From assembly GCA_028284605.1 (NCBI GenBank), contig JANQRL010000031.1:62001-126000 (forward strand): a DNA stretch of 64,000 nucleotides. Direction: 5' to 3'. This document shows positions 38,747 through 47,801 of this stretch, piece after piece (within the stretch, counting starts at the first letter, position 1; each line of letters begins with the position of its first letter). A program made the translations under genes and the position numbers. This DNA comes from Paracoccaceae bacterium (lineage in GTDB: Bacteria; Pseudomonadota; Alphaproteobacteria; Rhodobacterales; Rhodobacteraceae). Under the pieces are notes generated by a model. That model had not been told where the DNA came from and did not search any database. It saw nothing but the letters and a program-made list of their open reading frames with translations.

Positions 38747-39739
38747 ATGACCCTCGGCTCTCAGATCGCCTGGGACGACACGATTCTGCCGTTCCAGCTC
38801 GACAAATCGGACATCCGCGGCCGCGTCGCGCGCCTTGACGGCGTGTTGGACCGAATCCTGGCCCAGCACGACTATCCGGCGCCGATCGAGGCGCTGGTGG
38901 CGGAGATGGCCCTGCTGACCGCGCTGATCGGGCAGACGATCAAGCTGCGCTGGAAGCTGAGCCTGCAAGTGCGCGGCGACGGGCCGGCGCGGCTCATTGC
39001 GACGGACTTCTTTGCACCCGAAACGGACGGCGAGCCGGCACGGATGCGGGCCTATGCCTCCTTCGATGCCGAACGGTTGGACCTGGCTGCCGATCCGTTC
39101 TCGCAGATCGGGGCGGGGTATTTCGCCGTGCTCATCGACCAGGGCCCGGGCACCACGCCCTATCAGGGCATCACGCCCATCGCCGGCGGCGCGCTGTCGG
39201 CCTGTGCGGAGACCTATTTCGCGCAGTCCGAGCAGCTTCCGACCCGGTTCGCGCTGAGTTTCGGGCGGTCGTCGGTCCCGGGCAGCAAGGAGAGCTGGCG
39301 CGCCGGTGGTGTGATGCTCCAGCATATGCCGAAGGCGTCGCCGCTCATGCAGGGTGGTGGCACTGGCGAGGGTGGGCTCTTGAGGCCCGCCGACATGCTC
39401 TTCGGCGATGAGCAGGAGAACTGGAGCCGCGTGAACCTCTTGCTCGACACCGCCGACCCGTTCGAACTGGTCGGGCCCGCGGTGCAGCCGACGGAACTGC
39501 TGGTGCGCCTCTTTCACGAAGAGGGGCCCCGGGTCTTCGATGCCCAATCGGTGCAGTTCGGTTGCTCCTGCTCGGAGGACAAGGTGCGGCAGAGCCTGTC
39601 GATCTACTCGGCCAAGGATATCGGTCACATGACGACCGAGGAGGGTCGGGTGACCGCGGATTGTCAGTTCTGCGGGGCGCATTACGACCTCGATCCCGAG
39701 ACGCTCGGGTTCGAGGCCACCAGACATGCCGGCGGCTGA
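38747..39739 (+). CDS. hslO: Hsp33 redox-regulated chaperone
   Basis: Hsp33 is a holdase activated by oxidation of a zinc-binding cysteine centre. The 330-residue protein keeps all four: Cys273 and Cys275 (CSC) and Cys306 and Cys309 (CQFC). The N-terminal core has the family GQTIKLRWKLSLQVRGDGP and DQGPGTTPYQGI blocks. ATG 38747, preceded by TTAGGAA, is preferred to upstream in-frame ATGs, which lie on or before the predicted promoter. It overlaps the next gene by 14 bp, forming hslO-nudix-cca. Confidence 0.94.
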   Translation: MTLGSQIAWDDTILPFQLDKSDIRGRVARLDGVLDRILAQHDYPAPIEALVAEMALLTALIGQTIKLRWKLSLQVRGDGPARLIATDFFAPETDGEPARMRAYASFDAERLDLAADPFSQIGAGYFAVLIDQGPGTTPYQGITPIAGGALSACAETYFAQSEQLPTRFALSFGRSSVPGSKESWRAGGVMLQHMPKASPLMQGGGTGEGGLLRPADMLFGDEQENWSRVNLLLDTADPFELVGPAVQPTELLVRLFHEEGPRVFDAQSVQFGCSCSEDKVRQSLSIYSAKDIGHMTTEEGRVTADCQFCGAHYDLDPETLGFEATRHAGG

Positions 39740-40319
39740 GCTTCGGTCGCGGCTGATGTCGGCCCTGGCGCGTCCGGGGCCGGCATCGTCGGATTTCGAC
39801 CTCAATCCTGGGACCGTGCTGCCGGAGGGGCGCAAGCTGCGGCCCGCCGCTGTGCTGATCGCGGTGACCGAGGCGGGCGACGTGATCCTGACCAAGCGGT
39901 CACCGCAGCTTCAGCACCATCCGGGTCAGGTCGCCTTTCCCGGCGGCAAGCAGGACCCGGGCGATGCCACGCTCGCCGATGCCGCCCTGCGCGAGGCGGA
40001 GGAGGAGGTGGGCCTGCGGTGCGATCAGGTGGAGATGCTCGGGGCGCTGCCGGTCCATGAGACGGTGACCGGCTTCGAGGTGACCCCGTTCATCGGTCTG
40101 GTGCGGGGTCGTTTCGATCCGGTGCCGGAGGCCGGAGAGGTGGCGGAGGTCTTTGCCGTCCCACTCGATTTCGTCTCTAACCCAGCCCATTTCGCCGTCG
40201 AAGGGCGGCGCTGGCGCGGCGAGCGTCGGCACTATTATGCGGTTCCCTACGGCCCCTACTACATCTGGGGCGCCACGGCGCGGATGTTGCGGGGGCTGGC
40301 GGATCGGATGGCGGCGTGA
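39726..40319 (+). CDS. CoA pyrophosphatase-type Nudix hydrolase
   Basis: A 197-residue protein of the NudL/UPF0035 type. It has the UPF0035 motif ILTKRSPQLQHHPGQVAFPGG immediately ahead of a Nudix box ending REAEEEVGL. In this subfamily Asp replaces the usual first Glu (KQDPGD), which matches what is seen. The family hydrolyses CoA and derivatives to 3',5'-ADP and phosphopantetheine. Overlaps hslO by 14 bp and cca by 4 bp. Confidence 0.9.
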   Translation: MPAAELRSRLMSALARPGPASSDFDLNPGTVLPEGRKLRPAAVLIAVTEAGDVILTKRSPQLQHHPGQVAFPGGKQDPGDATLADAALREAEEEVGLRCDQVEMLGALPVHETVTGFEVTPFIGLVRGRFDPVPEAGEVAEVFAVPLDFVSNPAHFAVEGRRWRGERRHYYAVPYGPYYIWGATARMLRGLADRMAA

Positions 40320-41467
40320 CCCGGCTCGACGCGCCCTGGCTTGCCGACGGTCCGTCCCGGACGGTGACGGAGATGCTCGCCGCAGGCGGTCATCAGGTTT
40401 GGTTTGTCGGTGGCTGTGTGCGCAACGCGCTTCTGGGCGCGCCGGTCTCCGATCTGGACATTTCCACCGATGCCCGGCCCGAGCGCGTCATGGACCTTGC
40501 CGAGTCAAGCGGGCTCAAAGCCGTCCCGACCGGGGTCGACCACGGCACGGTGACCGTGATCGCCGGGGAGCGGCCCTATGAGATCACGACCTTCCGGCGC
40601 GATGTGGAGACCGATGGCCGCCGCGCTGTCGTCGCCTTTGCTGACAAGTTGGAAGAGGACGCCCATCGTCGGGATTTCACGATGAACGCGCTCTATGCCG
40701 CGCCGGACGGCACCATCGCCGATCCGCTCGGCGGGCTGGCCGACCTCGCGGCGCGCCGCGTGCGGTTCATCGACGATCCCGAGGCGCGGATTCGGGAGGA
40801 CTGTCTACGCATCCTGCGCTTCTTCCGTTTCCACGCCTGGTACGGCGATGTCGAGGCAGGGCTCGATCCGGACGGCCTCGCCGCCTGCGCCGCCCATGCC
40901 GAGGGGATCGGGCAGCTCTCCAAAGAACGGATCGGCCACGAGATGCGGCGTCTTCTCGCGGCGCCCGATCCGGCGCCGGCCGTGGCGTCCATGGCTGCGG
41001 CGGGGGTGCTGATGCGGGTCCTGCCTGGCGCCGATCCCGCAGTGCTCCCGGTCCTGATCCATGTCGAGCAGCGGGCCGGGCTCAACCCGGACCCGATGCG
41101 CCGACTCGCTGCGATCGGGGGTGAGGGCGCCGTCACCCGCCTCCGTCTGTCGAAGGCGGAGGCGAGGACGCTTGACCGGCTCAGGACCGGCGTCGCTTCG
41201 AAGGCCGGGGCGGCGGAGCTTGGATATCGAGAAGGGTACGGTCCGGGGCTCGACATCCTCGCTCTCCGCGCCGCGTTCTCGGGCATTGAAATCGACCCTA
41301 ATGCTGCGGAACTTGCCCGGATCGGCGCCGCCGCCACTCTGCCGATCCGCGCCGATGATCTGTCGGAACGCTATCAGGGCAAGGCGCTGGGCGACGCGCT
41401 CAAGGCGGCCGAAACCCGCTGGATCGCCAGCGGCTTCTCCCTGACCCGCGAGGACCTTCTCGGCTGA
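40316..41467 (+). CDS. cca: CCA-adding enzyme/poly(A) polymerase family nucleotidyltransferase
   Basis: Class II nucleotidyltransferase of 383 residues, probably the CCA tRNA nucleotidyltransferase. It has FVGGCVRNALLG, the catalytic DLDIST pair, RRDFTMNAL and the RIREDCLRILRFFRF motif, followed by helical RNA-binding domains. The alphaproteobacterial lineage uses a single enzyme of this type for CCA repair. The GTG start overlaps the preceding stop as GTGA. Confidence 0.9.
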   Translation: MTRLDAPWLADGPSRTVTEMLAAGGHQVWFVGGCVRNALLGAPVSDLDISTDARPERVMDLAESSGLKAVPTGVDHGTVTVIAGERPYEITTFRRDVETDGRRAVVAFADKLEEDAHRRDFTMNALYAAPDGTIADPLGGLADLAARRVRFIDDPEARIREDCLRILRFFRFHAWYGDVEAGLDPDGLAACAAHAEGIGQLSKERIGHEMRRLLAAPDPAPAVASMAAAGVLMRVLPGADPAVLPVLIHVEQRAGLNPDPMRRLAAIGGEGAVTRLRLSKAEARTLDRLRTGVASKAGAAELGYREGYGPGLDILALRAAFSGIEIDPNAAELARIGAAATLPIRADDLSERYQGKALGDALKAAETRWIASGFSLTREDLLG

Positions 41468-41530
41468 CCGCCCCACGCCCGGTTTCCCTGTGAGCGCAAA
41501 CGGCCTATATGTCCGGCGAAAGGCACCCCC

Positions 41531-43378
41531 GTGTTCCGATTCTTCGAAAACCTCGTCGACCCCTACGTCCCATACGAGGAGGTTGACCGACCGCCGCAGC
41601 GCCTCTGGCCGTTCCTGCGCGGCTATTCCGTGCCGTTCCGCAAGGTCTTCGTCGCCACGGGTATCATGTCGGTCATCGTGGCGGCCGTGGAGATCTGGCT
41701 GATCTTCTATATGGGCCGGCTCGTCGATTTGCTGACCACCACACCGGTTGCGGAGGTCTGGGCCGCGCACGGCCTTGAATTCATAGCCGTCGCGGCCTTC
41801 ATCCTGCTCCTGCGTCCGCTCTTGCAGGTGATCGATGTCGGGCTCTTGAACAACGCCATCATCCCGAATTTCGGCACCATCGTTCGGTGGCGCGCGCACC
41901 GGCATGTGTTGCGCCAGTCCGTGGGCTGGTTCGAGAACGATTTCGCGGGCCGCATCGCGAACCGGATCATGCAGACGCCGCCCGCAGCGGGCGAGGTCGT
42001 GTTCCAGGTCTTCGACGCCGTGACCTTCGCGCTTGCCTATATCATCGGCGCCGCGGTGCTGCTCGCCGATGCCGATCCGCGGCTGATGCTGCCGCTTCTC
42101 GGCTGGATGGCGCTCTATCTCGGGCTGATGCGCTGGACCGTGCGCCGCGTCTCGCCGGCCTCCAAGGCGTCGAGCGACGCGCGGTCCGAGGTGACCGGCC
42201 GCGTCGTGGACAGCTACACCAACATCCATTCGGTGAAGATGTTCGCCCATGACGAACGCGAGATCGACTACGCCAAGGAAGCCATCGAACGCGCGCGGCA
42301 GACCTTCCAGCGCGAAATGCGGCTCTATACCACCATGGACGTGGCCCTGGTGCTGCTCAATGGCCTGCTGATCGTCGGCGTCGTCGGCTGGGCGCTGGCG
42401 CTCTATCTCGGCGGATCCGCCACCGTCGGCATCGTCGCCGCAGCGACTGCCCTGACGCTGCGGCTGAACGCGATGACTGGCTGGATCATGTGGGCGGTGA
42501 CCAACCTGTTCCAGAACCTCGGGGTGATCTCCGAAGGGATGGAGACGATCAGCCAGCCCGTGACCCTGGTCGATCAGCCCGGCGCGCCGCCGCTCAAGGT
42601 CGGTGAGGGCAAGATCGAGCTTCAGGAGCTGAGCCACCATTACGGGCGCGGTTCCGGTGGGCTCGACCGGATCAGCCTGACCATCGCGCCGGGCGAGAAG
42701 GTGGGCCTCGTCGGCCGCTCCGGCGCGGGGAAATCCACCCTCGTGAAACTGCTCCTGCGGTTCTACGACAACGAATCCGGGCGCATCCAGATCGACGGGC
42801 AGGATATCTGCGGGGTGACTCAGGACAGTCTGCGGCTTGCTATCGGCATGGTGCAGCAGGACACGGCGCTGCTGCACCGATCGGTGCGGGACAACATTCT
42901 CTATGGCCGGCCTGAGGCGACCGAAGCGGAGATGATCCAGGCTGCGAAACAGGCCGAGGCTCATGACTTCATTCTCGATCTACAGGATGGTGAGGGCCGT
43001 GTGGGCTACGAGGCGCAGGTTGGCGAGCGTGGCGTGAAACTCTCCGGCGGTCAGCGTCAGCGGATCGCGTTGGCTCGGGTGCTCCTGAAGGACGCGCCGA
43101 TCCTCCTCCTCGATGAGGCGACAAGCGCCCTCGATTCGGAAGTCGAGGCGGCGATCCAGGACACGCTCTACGGTATGATGGAGGGCAAGACGGTGATCGC
43201 CATCGCGCACCGCCTGTCGACCATCGCGCGGATGGACCGGATCATCGTGCTCGATCAGGGCCGCATTGCCGAGGAGGGCAGCCACGCGGAGCTGCTCGCC
43301 CAGGGCGGGCTCTATGCGAGGTTCTGGGAGCGGCAATCGGGCGGCTTCATAGGGGCCGATATCGAGGCGGCGGAATGA
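41531..43378 (+). CDS. ABC exporter half-transporter, first subunit
   Basis: A 615-residue half-transporter: six transmembrane helices in about residues 30-340, then a nucleotide-binding domain with Walker A GRSGAGKST at 395-403, the LSGGQRQRIALAR signature, ILLLDEATSALD Walker B with the catalytic Glu, and the H-loop IAHRLST. Begins at GTG 41531. With the overlapping second half-transporter it would form a heterodimer. Neither subunit has a degenerate site that would suggest asymmetry. Substrate unknown; lipid or drug export families share this layout. Confidence 0.9.
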   Translation: MFRFFENLVDPYVPYEEVDRPPQRLWPFLRGYSVPFRKVFVATGIMSVIVAAVEIWLIFYMGRLVDLLTTTPVAEVWAAHGLEFIAVAAFILLLRPLLQVIDVGLLNNAIIPNFGTIVRWRAHRHVLRQSVGWFENDFAGRIANRIMQTPPAAGEVVFQVFDAVTFALAYIIGAAVLLADADPRLMLPLLGWMALYLGLMRWTVRRVSPASKASSDARSEVTGRVVDSYTNIHSVKMFAHDEREIDYAKEAIERARQTFQREMRLYTTMDVALVLLNGLLIVGVVGWALALYLGGSATVGIVAAATALTLRLNAMTGWIMWAVTNLFQNLGVISEGMETISQPVTLVDQPGAPPLKVGEGKIELQELSHHYGRGSGGLDRISLTIAPGEKVGLVGRSGAGKSTLVKLLLRFYDNESGRIQIDGQDICGVTQDSLRLAIGMVQQDTALLHRSVRDNILYGRPEATEAEMIQAAKQAEAHDFILDLQDGEGRVGYEAQVGERGVKLSGGQRQRIALARVLLKDAPILLLDEATSALDSEVEAAIQDTLYGMMEGKTVIAIAHRLSTIARMDRIIVLDQGRIAEEGSHAELLAQGGLYARFWERQSGGFIGADIEAAE

Positions 43379-45213
43379 CCGCGCTCTGGTCGCGCTGGAT
43401 CGCCTGGGCTGGCGGGCTGATCGACCATGACCGCGCCGCCGAGGGTCCGCCGCCCCGGCAACTCTCGGCGTTCATGCGCTGGGCGCTGACCGGTGCCTGG
43501 CCGGTCATCCTCGCCGGGGCGGTGATTTCGGCGCTGACCGGTGCCTCCGAAGTGCTGTCGATGTATCTCCTCGGTCGCGTTGTCGACATCGCCGGCTCCG
43601 GCGCGCCGCTCGGCCAGTTTTGGGCGCTCTTCGTCTTCGCCATCCTTCTGCTCGTCGTCCTGCGCCCGACGTTCTTCGGCCTCAACGCCACGTTCCAGTC
43701 CGTGGTCATCGGGCCCAATACGTTCAAGCTGATCCTGAGCCGGCTGCACCGATGGACGCTGGGTCAGTCGGTGGGTTTCTTCGACAACGACTTCGCCGGG
43801 CGGATCGCGCAGAAACAGATGCAGACCGCGCGCTCGATGACCGAGATCGTCATCGAAGTGGTCAATGCGGTGATCTTCGGCCTGGCCTCGGTGATCGGCG
43901 CCGCGCTGCTTGTGGCGACGGTGAGCGGCGGGCTCCTGAGCATCCTGTTCCTGTGGTTCCTCGCCTATATCGCCTATCTGGCATTTTTTCTGCCCCGCAT
44001 CCGCGTGCGCTCGCGCGCCCGGGCGGCGGCGCAGGCCAATGTTTCCGGCCAGGTGGTCGACACGATCTCCAACATCAAGACGGTGAAGCTCTTCGCCCGG
44101 GCCGAGCATGAGGACAGCGCGGCGATCGGCGCCATGGAGGTGCTGCGCGACCGGGCGCTCGCCTTCGGCGAGGTGTCGAGTCTGTTCCGTTTCGGGCTGA
44201 TGACGCTGTCCGGACTGCTGCCGGTCTGCCTCGTCGGCTTCGGCATCGCGACACCCGGCGTTACCCCGGGCGATCTGGCCGCCATGGGCGCGGTCTCGAT
44301 CCGGCTGGCGCAGATGTCGGGCTGGATCAGCTTCACGCTGATGGCGATCTATTCCCATGTCGGCGAGGTCGAGGACGGGATGCGCACCCTCACCCCGCCG
44401 CATGACCTGACCGATGCCGAATGTGCCGGCGCGCTCAAGGTCGGCGCGGGCGAGATCCGCTTCGACGGGGTGACCTTTTCCTATGGCGGCGGGCCTGGGG
44501 GCGTGGAGGGGATCGATCTGACCGTCCGGCCCGGCGAGAAGCTGGGCATCGTCGGGGCCTCCGGGGCCGGAAAATCCACCCTCGTCGCTTTGCTCCTGCG
44601 GCTCTACGACCCTGAGAAAGGCCGGGTGGTGATCGACGGCCAGGATGTCTCCCAGATCACGCAGGAGAGCCTGCGCCGGGAGATCGGCATGGTCACGCAA
44701 GAGACGGCGATGTTCAATCGCTCGGCGCGCGACAACGTGCTCTACGGACGGCCCGATGCCACCGAGGAGGAGATGTTCGCCGCCGCGCGCAAGGCCGAGG
44801 CCCATGATTTCATCGCCGACCTGCGCGATCACACCGGGCGAGAGGGCTACGAGGCGCATCTCGGGGAGCGCGGGGTGAAGCTCTCCGGCGGTCAGCGGCA
44901 GCGGATCGCCCTTGCTCGGGCGATGCTGAAGGACGCGCCGATCCTGGTGCTGGATGAGGCGACCAGCGCGCTCGACAGCGAGGTCGAGGCGTCGATCCAG
45001 ACCGCGCTTCAGGCGGCGATGGTCGGCAAGACCGTGGTGGCCATCGCGCACCGGCTTTCCACCATTTCCAGCATGGACCGGATCATCGTGCTCGATCAGG
45101 GCCGCATCGTGGAGGAGGGCGACCACGAGACGCTGCTGGCCCGGGGCGGTCTTTATGCCCGTTACTGGACCCGGCAATCGGGCGGTTTCATTACGACGGC
45201 TGCGGCGGAATGA
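43375..45213 (+). CDS. ABC exporter half-transporter, second subunit
   Basis: A 612-residue paralogue of the preceding gene with the same domain order: six membrane helices, Walker A GASGAGKST at 394-402, LSGGQRQRIALAR, ILVLDEATSALD and IAHRLST. ATG 43375 overlaps the upstream stop as ATGA, so the two subunits are translationally coupled. The close similarity of the ATPase domains and their tails (RQSGGFI in both) indicates an old tandem duplication. Confidence 0.9.
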   Translation: MTALWSRWIAWAGGLIDHDRAAEGPPPRQLSAFMRWALTGAWPVILAGAVISALTGASEVLSMYLLGRVVDIAGSGAPLGQFWALFVFAILLLVVLRPTFFGLNATFQSVVIGPNTFKLILSRLHRWTLGQSVGFFDNDFAGRIAQKQMQTARSMTEIVIEVVNAVIFGLASVIGAALLVATVSGGLLSILFLWFLAYIAYLAFFLPRIRVRSRARAAAQANVSGQVVDTISNIKTVKLFARAEHEDSAAIGAMEVLRDRALAFGEVSSLFRFGLMTLSGLLPVCLVGFGIATPGVTPGDLAAMGAVSIRLAQMSGWISFTLMAIYSHVGEVEDGMRTLTPPHDLTDAECAGALKVGAGEIRFDGVTFSYGGGPGGVEGIDLTVRPGEKLGIVGASGAGKSTLVALLLRLYDPEKGRVVIDGQDVSQITQESLRREIGMVTQETAMFNRSARDNVLYGRPDATEEEMFAAARKAEAHDFIADLRDHTGREGYEAHLGERGVKLSGGQRQRIALARAMLKDAPILVLDEATSALDSEVEASIQTALQAAMVGKTVVAIAHRLSTISSMDRIIVLDQGRIVEEGDHETLLARGGLYARYWTRQSGGFITTAAAE

Positions 45214-45329
45214 GCGCTGCCTTCACGCCCTCGTGAGGCGAGAGACGCCATCGTCTTTGTGACAGCATCGGCCTTTTCCGCTATGGAACGGCAGGCCGGC
45301 GAAAAGGCCGCAGGGGCAGGGCAGGTCCG

Positions 45330-45824
45330 ATGACACGTTTGAGATGGCTGATATGCGTGTTCGCGCTGGCGGTTCTGGCCAGTTGCGCGCAGAGCAAGTT
45401 CCGCAGCTATGACGGGCCTGAGGTGACAAGCATCATCGTCCAGAAAGAGGCCCGGCGGATGTATCTGCTCCACGAGCAGGAGGTGCTGCGCGCCTTCGAT
45501 TTCGAGCTTGGCTTCGCGCCGGTGGGCGACAAGTATGTCGAGGGGGACGGCAAGACGCCGGAAGGGCTCTACTATATCGACCGGCGCAACCCCAACAGCA
45601 GTTTTCACCTCTCGCTCGGCATCTCCTACCCCAATGCCCGGGACCGGGCCGAGGCGGCGGCGCTTGGCGAGGAGCCGGGCGGGGACATCTTCATCCACGG
45701 CACGCCACGCAGGTTCCGCAGCCAGGACGATTGGACATGGGGCTGCATCGCGGTGACCAATCGCGAGATGGAGGATATCTATGCGATGGTGACAAACGGC
45801 ACGCCGATCCTGATCCAGCCCTGA
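45330..45824 (+). CDS. YkuD-family L,D-transpeptidase lipoprotein
   Basis: A 164-residue periplasmic enzyme expected to form or exchange L,D-peptide bonds in peptidoglycan, or to attach proteins to it. The N terminus is a lipoprotein signal with lipobox LASC at Cys19. The YkuD domain carries His123 in FIHGTP and the catalytic Cys139 in WTWGCIAVTN. The YYIDRRNPNSSFHLSLGISYPN block is characteristic of YafK-like members. First of two transpeptidases around a CAP protein. Confidence 0.88.
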   Translation: MTRLRWLICVFALAVLASCAQSKFRSYDGPEVTSIIVQKEARRMYLLHEQEVLRAFDFELGFAPVGDKYVEGDGKTPEGLYYIDRRNPNSSFHLSLGISYPNARDRAEAAALGEEPGGDIFIHGTPRRFRSQDDWTWGCIAVTNREMEDIYAMVTNGTPILIQP

Positions 45825-45891
45825 TCTCCGCGCGGAGCGAGCGTCCTCGGAGAGCGTCCGAGGAGAGTTCCGGCTCCCCCTGTCGCCAAGC

Positions 45892-46452
45892 TTAGCTCGG
45901 CGGGGATAGCAGCGACGGGTTGCCGGGGATCGGAGCACCTTGCCGGCCGACCACCATGGTCCACCAGATTTTCCCGGCCGGTTCCTGAAACCACGAAAAG
46001 CCGATCTGGTCGGCGTTCGGATCGAGGATCACCGCCCGGGTGTCTGGCTGGCGCATCCAGGCCGCCAGGGTCTCGGTCTCGGTCTCGTAGGTCTCCGAGA
46101 TGTTCTCGCCGAGGATCGCGCCGCTATAGCCGACACGTCGCGCCCGATCGAGCGGTGAGGACCCGTCGGAGCCGAAATGCCAGGGCCGGTTCTGCACGCT
46201 CATGTCCCGGCTATGGGTGGCTGCGGCGGCGTTCAACCGCGCATCGAGCTGAACCGGCGGAGCCCCGGCTGCCTGACGAAGGGCGTTCACGCTGTCGAGG
46301 GTGCGGAACTGGATCGTCGCCGTGTCCTCCGGCGCGATCCGGTAGAGCTGCGGCAGCGGTAGCCCATCCGCTCCGATCCGGGCCTGGGGCGTCGGCGTGC
46401 AGGCCGCCACGAGGGCGAGCGCGAGGGCAGAAAACAGCGATACTCTCGACAT
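45892..46452 (-). CDS. CAP/SCP-domain lipoprotein
   Basis: A 186-residue product with a lipoprotein signal (lipobox VAAC, Cys18) and a CAP (cysteine-rich secretory/antigen 5/PR-1) domain. Family motifs visible are the LNAAAATHSRDMS helix with a central His, WHFGSDGSS, GENI and the C-terminal TMVVGRQ. Function of bacterial CAP proteins is unsettled. It is transcribed opposite to the transpeptidases on both sides. Confidence 0.8.
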   Translation of the reverse strand: MSRVSLFSALALALVAACTPTPQARIGADGLPLPQLYRIAPEDTATIQFRTLDSVNALRQAAGAPPVQLDARLNAAAATHSRDMSVQNRPWHFGSDGSSPLDRARRVGYSGAILGENISETYETETETLAAWMRQPDTRAVILDPNADQIGFSWFQEPAGKIWWTMVVGRQGAPIPGNPSLLSPPS

Positions 46453-46620
46453 GCGGATGGCCTATCTGGAGCGTTTCGCCCCGGTTACCCCGTCCGCCCT
46501 GTGCTTTCAAACCCACATCGGCGTGAGCCCGCCCAGATCGCGCGGGTTTCATTTGCCGGTGCGGCATCAAAACAATAGGATGCGGACCGTTCGTGACGAT
46601 TGCATCGAAGGAACCGTCTG

Positions 46621-47247
46621 ATGTCCAAGACCCCGATCCGCCGCGTTGGTCCTTCTGCTCCGGCCCTTGGCCGCCGTGGATTTCTGGCCGGAACCGTGGC
46701 CCTGCTGGGCACCGCCGCGACGGCCCAATCCGCCGATCCAAACCGCAATTCGACCGAGATCGAGGCGGAGGTCTCGCAATCGGTGCGCCGCAATATCTCG
46801 AGCTTCCGGTCGCTCGACTGGCGGCCCTATTTCCAGACCACGCAGAACGGCGCGATCCTTGTCGATACGCAGTCCCGCGCGCTGCATTACTGGAGCCAGG
46901 ATCAGAGCGTCTACAAGCTCTACCCGACCTCCGTGCCGCTGACCGAAGATCTCACGCGCCGGGGCCGCACCGCCGTCACGCTCAAGGACCCAAACCCGGA
47001 TTGGCGTCCGACGCCGGCGATGAAGGAGCGCAATCCGGAATGGCCCGACTACGTTCCTCCGGGCCCTGACAACCCGCTCGGCACAAGAGCACTGCATCTG
47101 ACATGGACCTACTATCGGATCCACGGCACCCACGATACGCGCAAGATCGGCCGGCGCTCGTCGAACGGCTGCATCGGGCTCTACAACGAGCATATCGAAG
47201 AGCTTTACGAGTTGGCGCAGGTGGGCACGCAGGTGTTGCTCATTTGA
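46621..47247 (+). CDS. Tat-exported L,D-transpeptidase
   Basis: A 208-residue ErfK/YbiS/YcfS-type transpeptidase. The N terminus has a twin-arginine signal (GRRGFLAGTVALLG, Arg18-Arg19) ending near TAQS. The catalytic domain has His168 (YYRIHGTHD) and Cys184 in RRSSNGCIGLYN. ATG 46621 is favoured over an ATG 21 bp upstream because it gives the compact signal peptide. Export folded through Tat would be unusual but fits the sequence. Confidence 0.87.
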   Translation: MSKTPIRRVGPSAPALGRRGFLAGTVALLGTAATAQSADPNRNSTEIEAEVSQSVRRNISSFRSLDWRPYFQTTQNGAILVDTQSRALHYWSQDQSVYKLYPTSVPLTEDLTRRGRTAVTLKDPNPDWRPTPAMKERNPEWPDYVPPGPDNPLGTRALHLTWTYYRIHGTHDTRKIGRRSSNGCIGLYNEHIEELYELAQVGTQVLLI

Positions 47248-47250
47248 CCA

Positions 47251-47271
47251 CAATCCACAGGTTTATCCACA
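47251..47271. promoter_or_regulatory. DnaA-box pair downstream of the transpeptidase gene
   Basis: TTATCCACA at 47263-47271 is a perfect DnaA box, and CAATCCACA at 47251-47259 is a second, two-mismatch copy in the same orientation, spaced 12 bases start to start. They lie in a 143-bp intergenic region ahead of the small exported peptide gene. Confidence 0.55.
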
Positions 47272-47390
47272 ATACGGGTCGGTGAGGTTTGCATTTCCCC
47301 GTGTTTTTTTGGACACCGCGGACGAGGTTCATCTTTGGCGCCGGCGCATCCCCTCACCCGTATCTGGTCGGCGAATATCAGGAGGTTAAC

Positions 47391-47591
47391 ATGACCAAGA
47401 CTCTCACTCTCGTCGCCGCACTCACCCTCGGCGCCAGCACCGCCTTCGCCGGCAGCATGGCCGAGCCGGTGATGGAGATGGAACCGGTGACGATCATCGA
47501 GGATACCGGCAATGCCGGCACTTCCCAGGGCCTGATCGTTCCGCTGATCATCGTGGCGCTGATCGCTGCGGCGGTTTCCGCCAGCGACTGA
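47391..47591 (+). CDS. Small exported membrane peptide, copy 1
   Basis: A 66-residue product: signal peptide (residues 1-19, ending AFAG), an acidic Met/Glu/Pro-rich segment, and a C-terminal hydrophobic segment GLIVPLIIVALIAAAV with a short polar tail. The ATG has AGGAGG six bases upstream. It shares a 44-nt identical block with the next gene, making them paralogues. I do not recognise a function; the hydrophobic end could anchor the peptide in the membrane after export. Confidence 0.7.
   Translation: MTKTLTLVAALTLGASTAFAGSMAEPVMEMEPVTIIEDTGNAGTSQGLIVPLIIVALIAAAVSASD
47523..47566 (+). repeat. 44-nt perfect direct repeat, copy 1
   Basis: Identical to 47925-47968, 402 bp apart, coding for the C-terminal hydrophobic segment in both small peptide genes. 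Silent differences begin immediately outside it, so it may reflect recent duplication or gene conversion. Confidence 0.9.
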
Positions 47592-47610
47592 TCCGGTCGG
47601 AGCCGCGATT

Positions 47611-47643
47611 GGAGGCCGGCGGGGTGATCCGCGGCCTCCTTTT
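47611..47643 (+). terminator. Rho-independent terminator after small peptide gene 1
   Basis: GGAGGCCG and CGGCCTCC form an 8-bp GC-rich stem around a 13-nt loop, followed by TTTT. Confidence 0.75.
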
Positions 47644-47801
47644 CCTGCGCGTCCCAGAGGGTGCATTGCAACACTGCCACAGTCGTCGGCGAAGACGGCT
47701 GCGCCACGTGGCACCCTTGCCAGCCGCGAACAGCCCGCTTAGACGGGAATCATCGCCGTTTTGTTCGGTGCAACCTGCATGACCTTTTTTGGGGGACAAG
47801 A

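Noticed and set aside
40805-42964. A 719-codon minus-strand open frame
   Set aside because: It lies antisense to the cca and ABC exporter genes, whose motifs are unmistakable. Long antisense frames are common in high-GC DNA, and this one shows no domain, only Arg/Gly/His-rich sequence.
43312-45177. A 621-codon minus-strand open frame
   Set aside because: Antisense to the second ABC half-transporter, with no recognisable motif and strongly biased composition typical of a shadow frame.
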